Assembly (NCBI GenBank): GCA_020736575.1
Contig: JAGPYM010000007.1
Location: 992,001 to 1,056,000, forward strand
Direction: 5' to 3'
Length of the DNA: 64,000 nucleotides
DNA from: Thelonectria olida
Lineage: Eukaryota > Ascomycota > Sordariomycetes > Hypocreales > Nectriaceae
The notes beneath the pieces were generated by a model, which was not told the DNA's origin, did no database searches, and saw nothing but the letters and a program-made list of their open reading frames with translations. Positions within the stretch are counted from its first letter, which is position 1. Each line of letters starts with the position of its first letter. The position numbers and the translations under genes were made by a program. Below are positions 33,757 to 44,667 of the stretch, piece after piece.

Positions 33757-36222
33757 GGAACGCCGTTAGAGATCCAGCTCGTAAGAAAGAAGCAAAGGAG
33801 AACCCCCAAAGAAGGAGAGCAAAAGAAAGGAAACGAAAAGAAAAAGAATACCACCAAGAGAGTGTCTTTATCAGGATTCGCCCAGGCCGGGGGAACGGAG
33901 CGAAACAGACCCAAGCTGAACGGACACCGAGCACACTGCAGCCGTGGGGAAGCAGGATTAGATTATATACATATTCGCTGTTCCAGCTTAACTACACGCC
34001 CGCCTCTCCGGAGAGGTTCGTTCGCCAGGCACGGGCTGGATGAGGCAACGAAGACGAGGGAGTGCGCAGCCATGCCGCATATCTCCCATGTAACTACACA
34101 GGAAACTAACGACAGTCTGTGGCATTTCTGGTACGGGCCTCAGACATCCAACGCTTACGGAATACACGATATGGTACGGCAGAGGCGGCTCGGCGACGGC
34201 TTCTCGCACGTCCCACGGGAGCCGCTGAGGAGGGCCGAGAGAGGAGGACCGAGAGAGGTGGAGAAGCCGCATGGGGCGGGAAGTGGCCCAAGTCCTATGC
34301 TTGTTGTCTTCGCAAGACGATCCTTCTCTTGCTTCTCGACTCACACGACAGCTGAGCCAACACCAAGGTGGCATGCTGAGTCTATCTGCCTGCCCTGGAT
34401 CGCAGCCTGCAAGGCCGAATGCGCTCGCCACGCTCACGGGCGGTCTGGTCGCTGCAGCTGCTGGAGGGTTGTCCCCTGCGGCGGCAGCCACACAGACGAT
34501 TCTACATTGCAGCCGTTGAGCGGACGTCTGGGTTTCAGTGCCTCCTCCTCGTGGCAGAACGGCGCCGTCCCTTACTTGGATGCCGCGCCCGGTGTATCCA
34601 GTGGCTCGACCCAAGACGGAAGAAGCAAAACTAGGTCCTCACGAGAGTAGGCGATAGATTTTTGCTCCACAGCTGCGATATATGCCTGCCCAGAGCATGG
34701 CAGCGAACAGGCATCTTGCTTACTATCATGTAGCATGTACGGAACCGTCGTTTCTGCTTGATGGATCGGCCAGCCCGCCGCAAGCGCAAAACTACGCCAT
34801 TGAGAAACGCACTGGTTGAAATCGGGGACTTTTCAGCTGCTGCATCGGAGGTTAACGTGCAGTGTTGCTGGCTGTTGGTTTCCAGTTCCCGCGAACGAGC
34901 AGGGCGGAGAGAGACGCCACGATAATCTAACCAAGAGAGAATGATTCCACGGTTCTACCACCTTACCCATGGTAGCATAGCTGCAGAATACCGAATTGCC
35001 CAGGGGTCGTCGTGCCTTGTCCGTTCCCACTTGGCCCCCGGCCCGGGATGGTGATCCATCTCATCTACACAACGGATGTTGCTGTTGGCGATCTTGATGA
35101 TCTTCTGCGTCTGGGGTCCCGTCCCTGGCTCCATCGTTTAGCTAAAGATAAAAATAAAAGGCCATGAGCCGAGATGATAACAGGCGCTGGTCGATGCGGA
35201 CGCGGCAGTTCAGGGAAGCTATTCAAACCCACCAACAATTTGTCATTCCATAATGCAAACCATATCACACCAAAACAACAACTTCCCTCCGCGTGTTTCT
35301 CCTCCTCATCAACTTCAAACACGCACTGTCAGGGTTTTGAGCTGACGTTGCAGTGCAGTCTTGGCCACTCCGAACGGGTCGGAGAAAGATCCAAGCTCGT
35401 CGAGCGGCCTCGACAGACAAACAGGGGATGCCGTTCTTTTCTTCTGCGAGCATTACGAGTAGATATCCAGATCGAGCCCTAGCGGGTACGCTGGGGTCTT
35501 GTAGCCAGCTCTTGTTAAGGCTGCGGGTCCTAGGGGTCTGGTAAGACGGAGATATCTTCACCAACAAGGGCGATCAACATGCTCCAGGACGCCTCCAGGG
35601 ATGCGCATCGAGACCCCAGAATCAGACATTGTGCCCGGCAGTGATGAAACCTTGCGGGGCATCTTCTCGCAGGCTATACAAGCCTCGCCACATACGGCGA
35701 ATACCTACGGGAACAATTCATGGGTGTTCATGTCTGTTGGAGGTGGACACTAATGTGCAGCCATATTGATTCGTATAGTACTGTAGTATCGATACACATT
35801 GTATCAACATCAACTCAGGCAGTCTAGTCTGTCCCAGAGACTTGGTTCTACCTACCAAGAGCTCCCACTCACTCTTCCTCTCCTTCTTTCAGCCTCCACA
35901 ACCTGGTCAACGGATCCTTCACCTCACCCCATGCCATGTCACCGTTGACAGACCCATCAACAACCAACAACAACGTTCCACTACGCTGTTAAATGAGTTC
36001 TTCCATTCTCGCCCTTGTCCTCCGAGAGACACGACAACTGGCCCATGGATTCGAAGAGGCCATTGATGGACAAGATGGACATGTCCCTGGCCGCCCCTCC
36101 GTTGCCTCTTTGGTATAGATAACGTATAACATCCCGTCGTCCGTTGTTTCGTCTTCTCCTTCGTCTTAGCCACACTAGACTAAGACCCTTGGGCCCGGAT
36201 TATATCCCCTCACGTGGTCACC
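33757..36222. other. Gene-free stretch (about 2.5 kb), divergent promoters
   Basis: It lies between the start of the PTH11-like receptor and the FAD oxidase. Frames up to 308 codons exist on the plus strand at 33724-34650, but they overlap the receptor's first exon and have no domain-like sequence. The AG-rich block 33790-33860 is probably receptor 5' UTR. No RNA gene was seen. Confidence 0.5.
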
Positions 36223-38254
36223 ATGTCCGTCACACGGCTCCTCGCCTTTGCGGCTCTTGCGAGCACTGCCATTGCCCAGACCGTTGTTGTCCATGGCGAG
36301 ACAATTAGTATGTTTCCAATTTATGTCCAGCGTCTCTTCCGTCTTACTAAACTCGTGCGTGTTTCCAGACGCCGACGAGTCCGTCATCGCTCCCGCTGCG
36401 GACCGGATCCTCAGCTCCACAGCCGCTCTCTTCGAGGGCGAGACTCTCCAGCTCACTGACTCGGTGCTCTCCAACCTCACGGAGCTCGAGCTATCACACA
36501 TTGAGTTGTTCGCCTTCGAGGACAACAGCACCACGTCCCTAGAGAGGCGCTCGTCGTTCAGCAACTGCAAGACAGCCCCCGGCGACGCCCTCTTCCCCAG
36601 CGCCACCGTGTGGAAGGTCTTGAGCCTCCTGACCGGCGGTTCCATCCAGAGGACAGTCCCCTACGCCTCCGTCTGCTACCACAACTTTGGCACGTACGAC
36701 GAGGCCGAATGCGCATACATCTCCGACAACTGGTACAACGGCTCCTACATCCAGGCCGAGGACCCCACCGCCATCAACGCCGTGCTCTTCGAGAACCTCA
36801 CCTGCGTGCCGCCCGGCCTCTTCGTAGCCGGCACCTCGTGCGAGATTGGCGGCTACCCGTTGTACACGGTCAACGCCTCCTCGGTCGCGCACATCCAGCT
36901 GGCCGTCAACCTGGCCCGCAACTTGAATCTGCGTCTCGTCATCAAGAACACGGGCCATGACTTTGGTGCCAAGTCGACTGGCTACGGCGCCCTGTCCATC
37001 TGGACGCACAACCTCAAGACCATCGAGTACCATGAGTCGTACACCCAGGGCGCCTACACCGGCCCCGCCGTCAAGGCGGGCTCTGGGGTTCAGGCCTTTG
37101 AGGTCTACAAGGCCGCCCACGACAACGGCGTGGTGCTCATCGGTGGCGAGGGCCAGACCGTTGGGGTTATGGGCGGTTTCATCCAAGGCGGCGGCCACGG
37201 GCCTCTCTCCGCCATCTACGGTCTTGCCTGCGACCAGGTCCTGGCCTTCGAGGTTGTCACTGCAGACGGCCGCTTCGTCACTGCCACCGAGGAGACCAAC
37301 TCTGATCTCTTCTGGGCCATCCGCGGCGGCGGAGGCGGCGTCTTCGGAGTCGTCACCTCGGTTGTCGTCAAGGCCCATCCCAAGATCACTGCCCTTTCCT
37401 CGCTGACCTTCTCCTTCTCCTCGGCCACCGGCAACATGACCGACGCCACCTTCTGGGACGCCGTCAAGCTCTACTGGGATGAGTTTCCCAAGTGGGCGCG
37501 CGACTACAAGTGCTACGAGTACTTCATCATTGCCAACGTTGGAACCGGCTACACCTTTACCATGTCCCCCTGGTTCGCTCCCAACATGACCGTGACGGAG
37601 CTCAAGGCCCTCGTCGAGCCCCTATTCGAAGCGTGGGCAGATCTTGGCGTTGAGATCGACCCCGTATACGACGAGTTTACCGATTTTTACGGCGCTTGGA
37701 AGGCATCCTTTGCTCTCGAGCCCTGGGGTTCGTCCACCATCCGTCAGGGCAGCCGACTATTCCCCCACGACAACTGGGCAAACGATACCATCGTCGGCGA
37801 CACTTTCGACGCAGTCAAGGAGACGATCGAAGACGGCCTGTACTTCATCGGCTTCAACACCTTCACCGGCGTGCAAGGCTACCCGCACACCGCCGCCAAC
37901 CCAGCCTGGCGCACAACGGTCCTCCACGGCATCTGCGCAGCCCTCTGGAGCGACACGGCCGACGTGGCGACCAAGAAGGCCGCGTCCCTCAAGCTGACCA
38001 ACGAGTGGCTGCCCAAGTGGGACACGGTCCTGTCGGAGCCTCGAGCGTACCATTCCGAGTCGGACTACATCGAACCCAACTTCGGCACCGTCTTCTGGGG
38101 CGAGAACTACGAGCTGCTGTCCAAGATCAAGGAGAGCTGGGATCCGCACCAGCTCTTCTACGCTACCAACGGCGTTGGTTCAGAGAAGTGGGAGCTCCAA
38201 AAGAAGATCTGGGGCCATCTTCCCAGTCAAAACAGTAAGCTCTGCAAGGTGTAA
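36223..38254 (+). CDS. Secreted FAD-linked oxidase (BBE/VAO type)
   Basis: Flavin oxidase of the PCMH/berberine-bridge family. Two exons, 36223-36307 and 36369-38254, give 656 aa; the 61-nt intron has a GTATGT donor. The N-terminal signal peptide is MSVTRLLAFAALASTAIA. The FAD-binding domain runs from about residue 200 to 380, with NTGHD carrying His225, the usual 8-alpha histidyl attachment site, then GGEGQTVGVMGGFIQGGGHG and AIRGGGGGVFGVV. The C-terminal BBE segment includes NFGTVFWGENYELLSKIK and WDPHQLFYATNGVG. The second covalent Cys of bicovalent enzymes is not seen at its usual place; the motif reads GGGHGPLS. Several N-x-S/T sites fit secretion. The substrate (oligosaccharide, alkaloid-like or polyketide) cannot be told. 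There is no biosynthetic cluster next to it. Confidence 0.9.
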
Positions 38255-38554
38255 GGGAGGTGGCTTTGAAATCTTAGACATCGTGAATACCTGGCTGAGA
38301 CTCGAGTGTACCATCGCCACTTCTATTCGTATGGACATATGACCGGCGATGTGGGCGGACATAAATCTTTCTTGTACATGTGTTTAGCCACCAGTGGCAA
38401 TTAAAATTATTTCCTTGCAATTTTCTCCAATTCCCTGATGTGAATATCTTTCCGGTCCAGAGGGTCTTGGGAGAAGGATGAGCAGATCACTAGCAGGGCA
38501 CGTCACCAGCTTATAGTACATTTTTTTCACTCCTTCCGCCATCAAAATCAACCG
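38255..38554. other. Gap after the FAD oxidase
   Basis: 300 bp between the oxidase stop codon and the first tRNA-Cys. It is the likely oxidase 3' UTR and terminator region; nothing else was seen. Confidence 0.55.
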
Positions 38555-38626
38555 GGTTCGATAGCTCAGTGGTAGAGCGAGAGATTGCAGATCTCTAGGT
38601 CACGTGTTCGATCCACGTTCGGACCT
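38555..38626 (+). tRNA. tRNA-Cys (anticodon GCA), copy 1
   Basis: 72 nt, no intron. Acceptor GGTTCGA/TCGGACC, D arm AGCTCAGTGGTAGAGC, anticodon stem AGAGA/TCTCT with loop TTGCAGA, and T arm ACGTG-TTCGATC-CACGT. A T5 run follows at 38630-38634. It differs from copy 2 by a single T/C in the D loop. Confidence 0.93.
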
Positions 38627-38716
38627 CTCTTTTTGTCGAATTTTCTTCTTTTCAAGAAGATGCCAGTGCAAACTTCTTGAGTACCTTCGAAAGCTCCTGC
38701 ATTCATCAAAGAAAGA

Positions 38717-38788
38717 GGTTCGATAGCTCAGCGGTAGAGCGAGAGATTGCAGATCTCTAGGTCACGTGTTCGATCCACGTTCGGACCT
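38717..38788 (+). tRNA. tRNA-Cys (anticodon GCA), copy 2
   Basis: Same structure as copy 1 (72 nt, no intron), in the same orientation 162 bp downstream, with AGCTCAGCGGTAGAGC in the D arm. Flanking sequences are unlike those of copy 1, so the duplication is not very recent or its flanks have diverged. A T5 run lies at 38800-38804. Confidence 0.93.
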
Positions 38789-39134
38789 TGAATCTTTCAT
38801 TTTTGCATGTTTGGACAAATGGTTTGTTTGGCAAAGAACGGCGTGAGAATCGAGCAGAGGGCGACTGTGCCTGTTTTTTTTAGCCAACGGACCGACGGTT
38901 CAGGTCCATCTTCCATGATGCTAATTTGTGTCCGCATGGTGTCATGCAATTAAGATGGGGCACACGCGAATGCTCGTCCACAACTATCAATTGAGAGAGC
39001 AAAGGGGAAAACAAAATGAAAAATACACAATAATCAATTACCTATCTAATTTGTCGCTACTTATTCGCCATCACCTGGCGCGTTTGTTACCATCTTTCAT
39101 CGCTACTTATCCATCGCTGTTTATATCCACTGTT
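38789..39134. other. Gap after the tRNA-Cys pair
   Basis: About 350 bp, moderately AT-rich, holding the second tRNA terminator. No gene could be supported. Confidence 0.55.
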
Positions 39135-40565
39135 TTACTCCTCTTCCGACTCCTCCTCAATCACTTCCAACTCCTCACTCTGCGTCTGCATCCGCCTCCT
39201 CTTATCCCTCTTTTCGCACGCCCTCTCGACCCCCTTCTCACTGGCATGAGTGAATGGGTAAACTGAGCACATGAAGCCACATAGAAACTGGACTCCTTGT
39301 TGGCCAATAAAGCCGTACTGGACTGCGTTAGTCCCCCTTAATGCCGGCAAGACCATTCTTTGTTCCATATGTGCAGGCGTCGGAAGTTTGGCAATGACGG
39401 CATCTGAGACGGCGCAGATGTTGCCCTTGACCAGTGTGGCCCTTTCGGCTTCCCTCAGTTCGTTTTTCGGCTTGACACATCTTCGACAGTTCCAAACAAG
39501 CGACTTCCAAAAGGTGCCAGGCCAGTACGCGATGCACTGTTCGGTTCCAAACGAGAGCTCGTTCAATCTCTCATTCGGAATCTCGATTCGCAGCAAGACA
39601 GAGATTTGCGTTGGGTCCCTCTTCTTGGCGAAGTAGGCGAATGTGACGGCCATCTGGTAATGAGGATGCAAGTAAATGGCGTGATTTGCTGCATGAAAAT
39701 CCCCCGATAGCCTTGTTGGGTGCATAAGGGGCTCAAGATTGGTTATAAGGCCTTGGTCGCTGAACATGCTCTTGAATTCTGTCTCGTAACCTGTCTGGTA
39801 AAGGACAGTGTGATCTCCGCGGTGAGCAGAAATCTCCGGGTCCAAGGCCGTCTTGGGACTCATGCCAGGAACTCCGTGGAAATATCTGTCGTCTTTTTCT
39901 TCTTCATGATCGAAGCCGTATTTGTAGTTCAACCATCCACGGTTGTGCGATGCCTCTCTAATCTGCAACAAGGATTTGGAACGGGCCGTCACGGTATCCA
40001 GGAGCCAGAACTTGCAGGATCGAGTGCGACGGGCAATCCTACACATAGGCGTCATAATCACATCCTGGAGACCCTCATTGATGCCACAGCGCGTCATGGT
40101 AGCACGCCAGACGTCGTCGTCGTCGTCGCTTTCAGCATCCTTGCCCGCCCCGAGAATGTGCGCCCTGGCCATCTTCGCGAATCCGACATGTTTCCCACTG
40201 CTCCACTACTGCCAACGAGTGTAGATGATTTCGGCAGTATCCTAGGTGAAGCCAAAAAACACAAGCGCCGCCGTTGATATCATGAATTTAGGAATGAGAA
40301 CAAAGTCGTCGAAGCTCCGAGGTTTCTCTTTCAGTGGTCCAGGGCGTGGAGGAAGGGGTATATCTTTGTATTCCCCGTCGCCGTATCGCTGCACACGTCG
40401 TTTGTGGAGGTAGACGAAATCTTTGTGTTCAGACGACCAGAAAGTACCTTCCGAGACGAGCTTGGCGATATTATCCGCGTCGAAGGTAACAATCTCGGCT
40501 GGGTCGTCTTGAGGAGGGTAGTCAGGGGGGGGAGACGGGGGGTCGGCGGGAGCAAAGCTATTCAT
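39135..40565 (-). CDS. Unknown protein, possibly ART-like fold
   Basis: I propose two exons, 40565-40263 and 40205-39135 (57-nt intron, GTGTTT donor, TAG acceptor), giving 457 aa in frame; without the intron the first part ends at 40242. The N-terminus is Pro/Asp-rich (MNSFAPADPPSPPPDYPPQD). A DDDDD run comes from a GTC/GAC microsatellite at 40106-40125. The middle reads HTVLYQTGYETEFKSMF, then DFHAANHAIYLHPHYQMAVT, FAYFAKKR, ISVLLRIEIPNERLNEL, WKSLVWNC, and finally VQYGFIGQQGVQFLC. That order of strands and helix recalls DUF3990/ADP-ribosyltransferase-like fungal proteins (xFYxT...A..WA...VLxFxVP), but the canonical catalytic residues are not clearly present, so this is a weak inference. The tail is basic, then strongly acidic (EELEVIEEESEEE). 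It lies 366 bp downstream of the NLR-type gene on the same strand. Confidence 0.5.
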
Positions 40566-40930
40566 GATGGAGAGGTCGATGAGGAGATGGTGAGAGATGA
40601 TTGAAAAGAAGAGACGGCGATGAGAAGAGGATTCAGTGCCCAGGTGCCACCAGTCTTAAGGTTAGATACCTTTTTGAAGCTTTAGGAAAGGGCGAATGAG
40701 CTCTAACGTTGGATCTAAAAGTAGGAACAAGAAGTTGGTAAGCAAGATAGTAAGGTAAGTATTATAAATAGTGAAGAATTTTATGAAAAATTTAAATAAT
40801 AAAATAACTGGTCTATTTTATTATTTCATTACTTTTATATTTAAACTTGAAGGAAAAAAACTATGCCCAAAATGCTAATCTACTACTCTAAACAGTGTGG
40901 CCTTTAAGCTGCTCGGTTGTTCCATTCATT
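40566..40930. repeat. AT-rich spacer between unknown gene and NLR gene
   Basis: 365 bp. The core at about 40730-40864 is strongly AT-rich (AAAAATTTAAATAATAAAATAA, then TATTTTATTATTTCATT), unlike its surroundings. It may be a RIP-mutated repeat relic. It also has to contain the promoter of the unknown gene and the 3' end of the NLR gene. Confidence 0.45.
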
Positions 40931-43557
40931 CTACCTGCGTAGCCCTCTCAAACTAAGTTCCAACACAATCTCAATCACTTCTCTCAGTTTCTGTGTCATT
41001 TCAAAGTTCTTCCTCGGTCCATCATCCAAATCGTTCAACGCCTGTAGACATAAATCTTTCGACTCTTCGAACCTGTCCATCCTACGTAGCAAACATGCAA
41101 ATTGAAAGATCCCCACCAGCGTCTCTCTATGGTCGTGTCCGTAGATCTCCCTCTTCTTTTGAACGTTGTTCCTGAGCAAATCATATGATTCCGTGTACGT
41201 TTCTTCATCCCATATTAGCATAATGGCGAGGTTGTGCTCCGCTACTAATACACCCCTGTCTGTTGCCCCAAACATTTCTAGCCTGGTGGTGTAGACTTCG
41301 CGCTGAAGAATCACTGCCTCAGTTGTCTTACCCTGATCATCGAGAAGCAATGCAAGACCCTCCATACAGTTCAGAGTGTCGATATGTCGCCTGGTCAAGA
41401 CTCGCTCACTATGAGCCATCGCCTCGCGTTGCATAGCTTCTGACCTGGGTAGGTCACCCGTTGTCCAAATCGCGCTCGCAAGGTCACTCAATGCGTCAAT
41501 TGTCTGGGGGTCATCTTCGCCCAGAACTTCTTTTCGAAGTTCGACGAGACGTTCAAGTATAGGCACCGCCTTTGGATTCTGGTGGCATTTGCCGAGTATC
41601 CAGCCCAGCGAGCCCATGCTGATCATCGTATCGACGTGTTTTTCGCCGAGATGCAGTTTGTTGATGTCCATGGACTGTTCAAATCGGGATTGAACATCGT
41701 CGTAACTGCCTATCCAGTAGAGGTAGTGTCCGGATGAGTTTAGAAGCTTCGCTCTCGCAAGCTCGACCCCCTGCAGGGGAGTTTTAAATTCGTACCTCAG
41801 CATGAGTTCAGCATGGGGCAACAGAACCTCCCCGAGGATGAAATACTCATTATTGGGTCCAAGTAGGCTTGGGGAATTGAGTTGCCACAGACTTAAGAGC
41901 GGCGGATGCCCATCTCTCCGTTTCGGCGGGTAACTCCTTCTGAAGCCACCATTTCGTCGCCAGTTGAACCAGCCGGTGCGTGCTGAATATCGAGTCTTCT
42001 TCGTCGGCATCAATGAAAGAGAATGCCTTCAGTAGGGCAGAAGCGTCTTGGAAGTCAAGCTCGTCCTCTTCCTCGTTCTGTAGCAGAATGGCAGGAATTT
42101 CCTGGTGTTGGAAGAATGTCATCAGACACAACAGCTCGGCCGCTCTGGGATTGGACTCTCGAATCGCGTCGAACGATAGCATCCATGTTTTGGCAAGAGA
42201 CTCCATTGTGCTTCCTTGGCGGGCATGGTCAGAGAACTCATAACTGAGCAGTCTCGTCTTCGTCGCATCGCTCTTTCGATACTGCTCCAAATAATACCGG
42301 ACTGTCTTTTTCCTCTTTGCTATAAAGGCGCTAGCTTGTGTGATTGCCAACGGAATGAACTCAAGCACCTGAAGCAACTCGATGAGCAGGTCTTCCGGTG
42401 TGTCGTCGGGCAATCGCGTCCTCGCCAGCTTCAGGCCCTCGGCCACGTTCATCTCTGGGATAATAATGGGTTTCGCGGGGTTGGCCACGTCAATCGCAAT
42501 GTCACTGTTTCTGGTGGTGAATATCAGGGAGCCGTTTGCACATTGCGGTATGCACTCGGATATCTTTTTCCCGGCCCTCGTGGGTTGTTCGTAGAAGATA
42601 TTTGCATCATCGACGTTGTCGATAACCATCAGCCATCGACCTTGGTCTTGGGACTCGAGCCAGGGTTTCAACGCTTCTGCCACGTCCGTTCCCGTCTCCT
42701 CCTTTAAGACAAGGCGGCATTCTTTAGCGATGCGGCTCAGTGACTCCTCAAAACGAGCGACTGTCGCAGCGTTGCACCAGAAAACGCTGCACCTCTCGTC
42801 CTTCTTTTGTCTTCGATAGCAATACTCCAGCGCAATCTGGGATTTTCTGTAATCCGTCAGAGAGAATTGGTCGTGCGCGATGAATGCAACTCACCCTATT
42901 CCTCCCAAGCCATACAAGGCTGTCCTTGGCTGTACTCCTTCTCCTACGCTGAGCTCCCTCTCGATCTCGTCAAAAATACCATCACGTTGCACAAACGACC
43001 TGTTTTTATCATATGGCACCACCCAGAATCCCTTTTGGGGAGAAGTTGGCTTCTTTACCTTGTAATTCTGGGACATCTCAACAACCTGATGGAAAGTCAA
43101 TACCCCGATATACGTCTTTATTGCGCCCGCGATTCTATCAATTTCCTTGTCACATTGGATGCTGGCGAGCGCTTTCTTCCCCTTCTCCCATTTTGAGGCT
43201 TTAGAAGACGGCAAAACCTTGTCAAGAATCTGGTTCAGCGTTTGTACATCTGAGAGGCAGCTTTGCACAACAGTGTGGAGCGTGACTCGAGCTTGGGCAG
43301 TGACGTCGGAAATGCGGCTTTGCAAATTCTGCAGGCCTTCCATGATAAGAGGTAGGACAGCCATGATATATTTGAAGGCTGTGGGCGGGCCATCCTGGAG
43401 CCCAGCCGAGCTGAAGTCAGTGAAGCGTTCAGTGACCTTGGTGCCGAACTCGACGAGCTGAATGATGGCGGCGACGACTGTTGTTGTTCTGTCAGTTCTT
43501 TGCGTGGTCCGAATGACTATTGTTGTACGTACGGCCGACCGCGGTGACAGGGTCCAT
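40931..43557 (-). pseudogene. NLR-type receptor (SesA, NB-ARC, TPR), frameshifted
   Basis: STAND-class immune or incompatibility receptor. Exons: 43557-43533, 43477-42895, then 42846 onwards. The N-terminus MDPVTAVGLVAAIIQLVEFG is typical of SesA-type fungal NLRs. The NB-ARC domain has P-loop GLGGIGKSQIALEY (the intron at 42894-42847 falls inside the P-loop, about residue 203), Walker B WLMVIDNVDD, NGSLIFTTRNSD and the winged-helix FSTHRLVQLATKWWL. This frame gives 534 codons and stops at 41850-41852. Homologous sequence continues at once in the next frame as NNEYFILGEVLLPHAELMLR and then at least five TPRs (ALSDLASAIWTTGDLPRSEA, CMEGLALLLDDQGKTTEAV) to a stop at 40931. One extra C in the CCC at 41855-41857 explains the break; no plausible intron does. 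It is either a pseudogene, a sequencing error, or a truncated SesA-NB-ARC protein. Confidence 0.8.
41850..41857 (-). other. Apparent frameshift site in the NLR gene
   Basis: On the minus strand the sequence reads TGGACCCAATAATGAG. In the NB-ARC frame this is W-T-Q-stop. Removing one C gives W-T-N-N-E and joins the TPR frame. Upstream and downstream frames both remain protein-like right up to this point. Confidence 0.6.
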
Positions 43558-44026
43558 GGTGTTCAGATGGGTGCGCCTTGTATTGCACCCAGTTATCCCC
43601 AAACGAAGCTAACATGTACGGTTTGTCGACTTGAGGCAGTGTGAAGGTGTCTTTTCATATGATAGGAATTCCAGAATGCAGGTTGCGGTATTTTTTAAAT
43701 GCATTCCTGCCTGACAGGTAACGCCACCAATAAAAGTCATGAATATCACCGTCTGACCTGCATGCATATGTTATGTTCAAGATGGGGGGCTCTTGCGGCT
43801 GAACCAAAAAGTTGTGCTAATAATGAGCTCGACTTGTCTGGCGAACGCCGGGGAAAATGAATTCGAATGCGGGACAGCTGATAGATAGTTCAACTTCTCG
43901 GCGACTCCCCGATGAGGCTCAATCGATATATATTGGTTGCCTGGTGGCGGGAGGTCAAAGACAGGTCGTCGGTGTCCCAGATGACAAAAAGAGAAAGTTG
44001 CTGATTGTAGTAAAAATGGAATTATC
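43558..44026. other. Gene-free stretch upstream of the NLR gene
   Basis: Promoter region of the NLR gene and the 3' flank of tRNA-Met. The only frames are short ones on the plus strand that run into the tRNA. A T5 run on the minus strand at 44016-44012 ends the tRNA. Confidence 0.6.
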
Positions 44027-44132
44027 TGTCGGTGGAGAGGCTCGAACTCTCGACCTTTGGATGTCCCTGACCTATGGCCAAGTCACATTTACGATATGAG
44101 ACCAACGCTCTAACCAACTGAGCCACACCGAC
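44027..44132 (-). tRNA. tRNA-Met (anticodon CAU), intron-containing
   Basis: 106 nt. Acceptor GTCGGTG/CACCGAC, D arm GCTC-AGTTGGTTA-GAGC, anticodon half TTGGT-CT-CAT-A, then an intron of about 32 nt after position 37, and T arm GAGAG-TTCGAGC-CTCTC. The T31/T39 mismatch is normal for elongator tRNA-Met. It lacks initiator features. A Pol III T5 terminator follows on the minus strand. Confidence 0.85.
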
Positions 44133-44667
44133 TGATTATCTGATGGAAGCGTCTGCCTCAGGTTGCCGCATGATAGAGCTGGCGTCGATGCTTCGATGCT
44201 TCGATGTGAACCGAAAAATGATTACTAGCTTTTAGGTCGCGTTCAGCGCCAGTTTAATATCTGTTTCATCTTGCTCCATGGTAAGTTTCAAAACAATTCC
44301 GCACTGAAGTTGTCGAGTGATGAAGGCTCAGCTTAGTCTGCACTCAGAACTCATGATGACGGACAGCTCAGGCCCAAGACTTGGCAACGTTGTGATGATA
44401 TTGACTCTGCAGCAATGGCAACTCTCAACTCATCATACCATCAATTACCAGAAGAGATAAAACAAGATCAACTATATGCAATCCACCTAAAACTCCAATG
44501 CCCATCCCCTTTCCCAAATTGAAACCACTCGCTTTTTATCAATCAAGTTCAGGGTAGACAACTTCGATAACTAACCTAGGTACCTAAGGCTCCACCTAAT
44601 TTTCAGATCATGTCTAGCTTCCAACGTCACCAACCGCTTCCTCATTCCTTCATCACCACATATCACA
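44133..44667. other. Promoter region of the MFAP1-like gene
   Basis: 535 bp with no coding potential. The 100 bp before the ATG contain CCTAGGTACCTAAGG and a CT/CA-rich leader. Confidence 0.55.

Noticed and set aside
33724..34650. 308-codon plus-strand ORF over the PTH11-like promoter
   Set aside because: Arg/Lys/Ser-rich without motifs; overlaps the receptor's first exon on the other strand.
36539..37378. Antisense ORF of 279 codons opposite the FAD oxidase
   Set aside because: Same codon-bias artefact; Gly/Asp/Val-rich with no recognisable fold.
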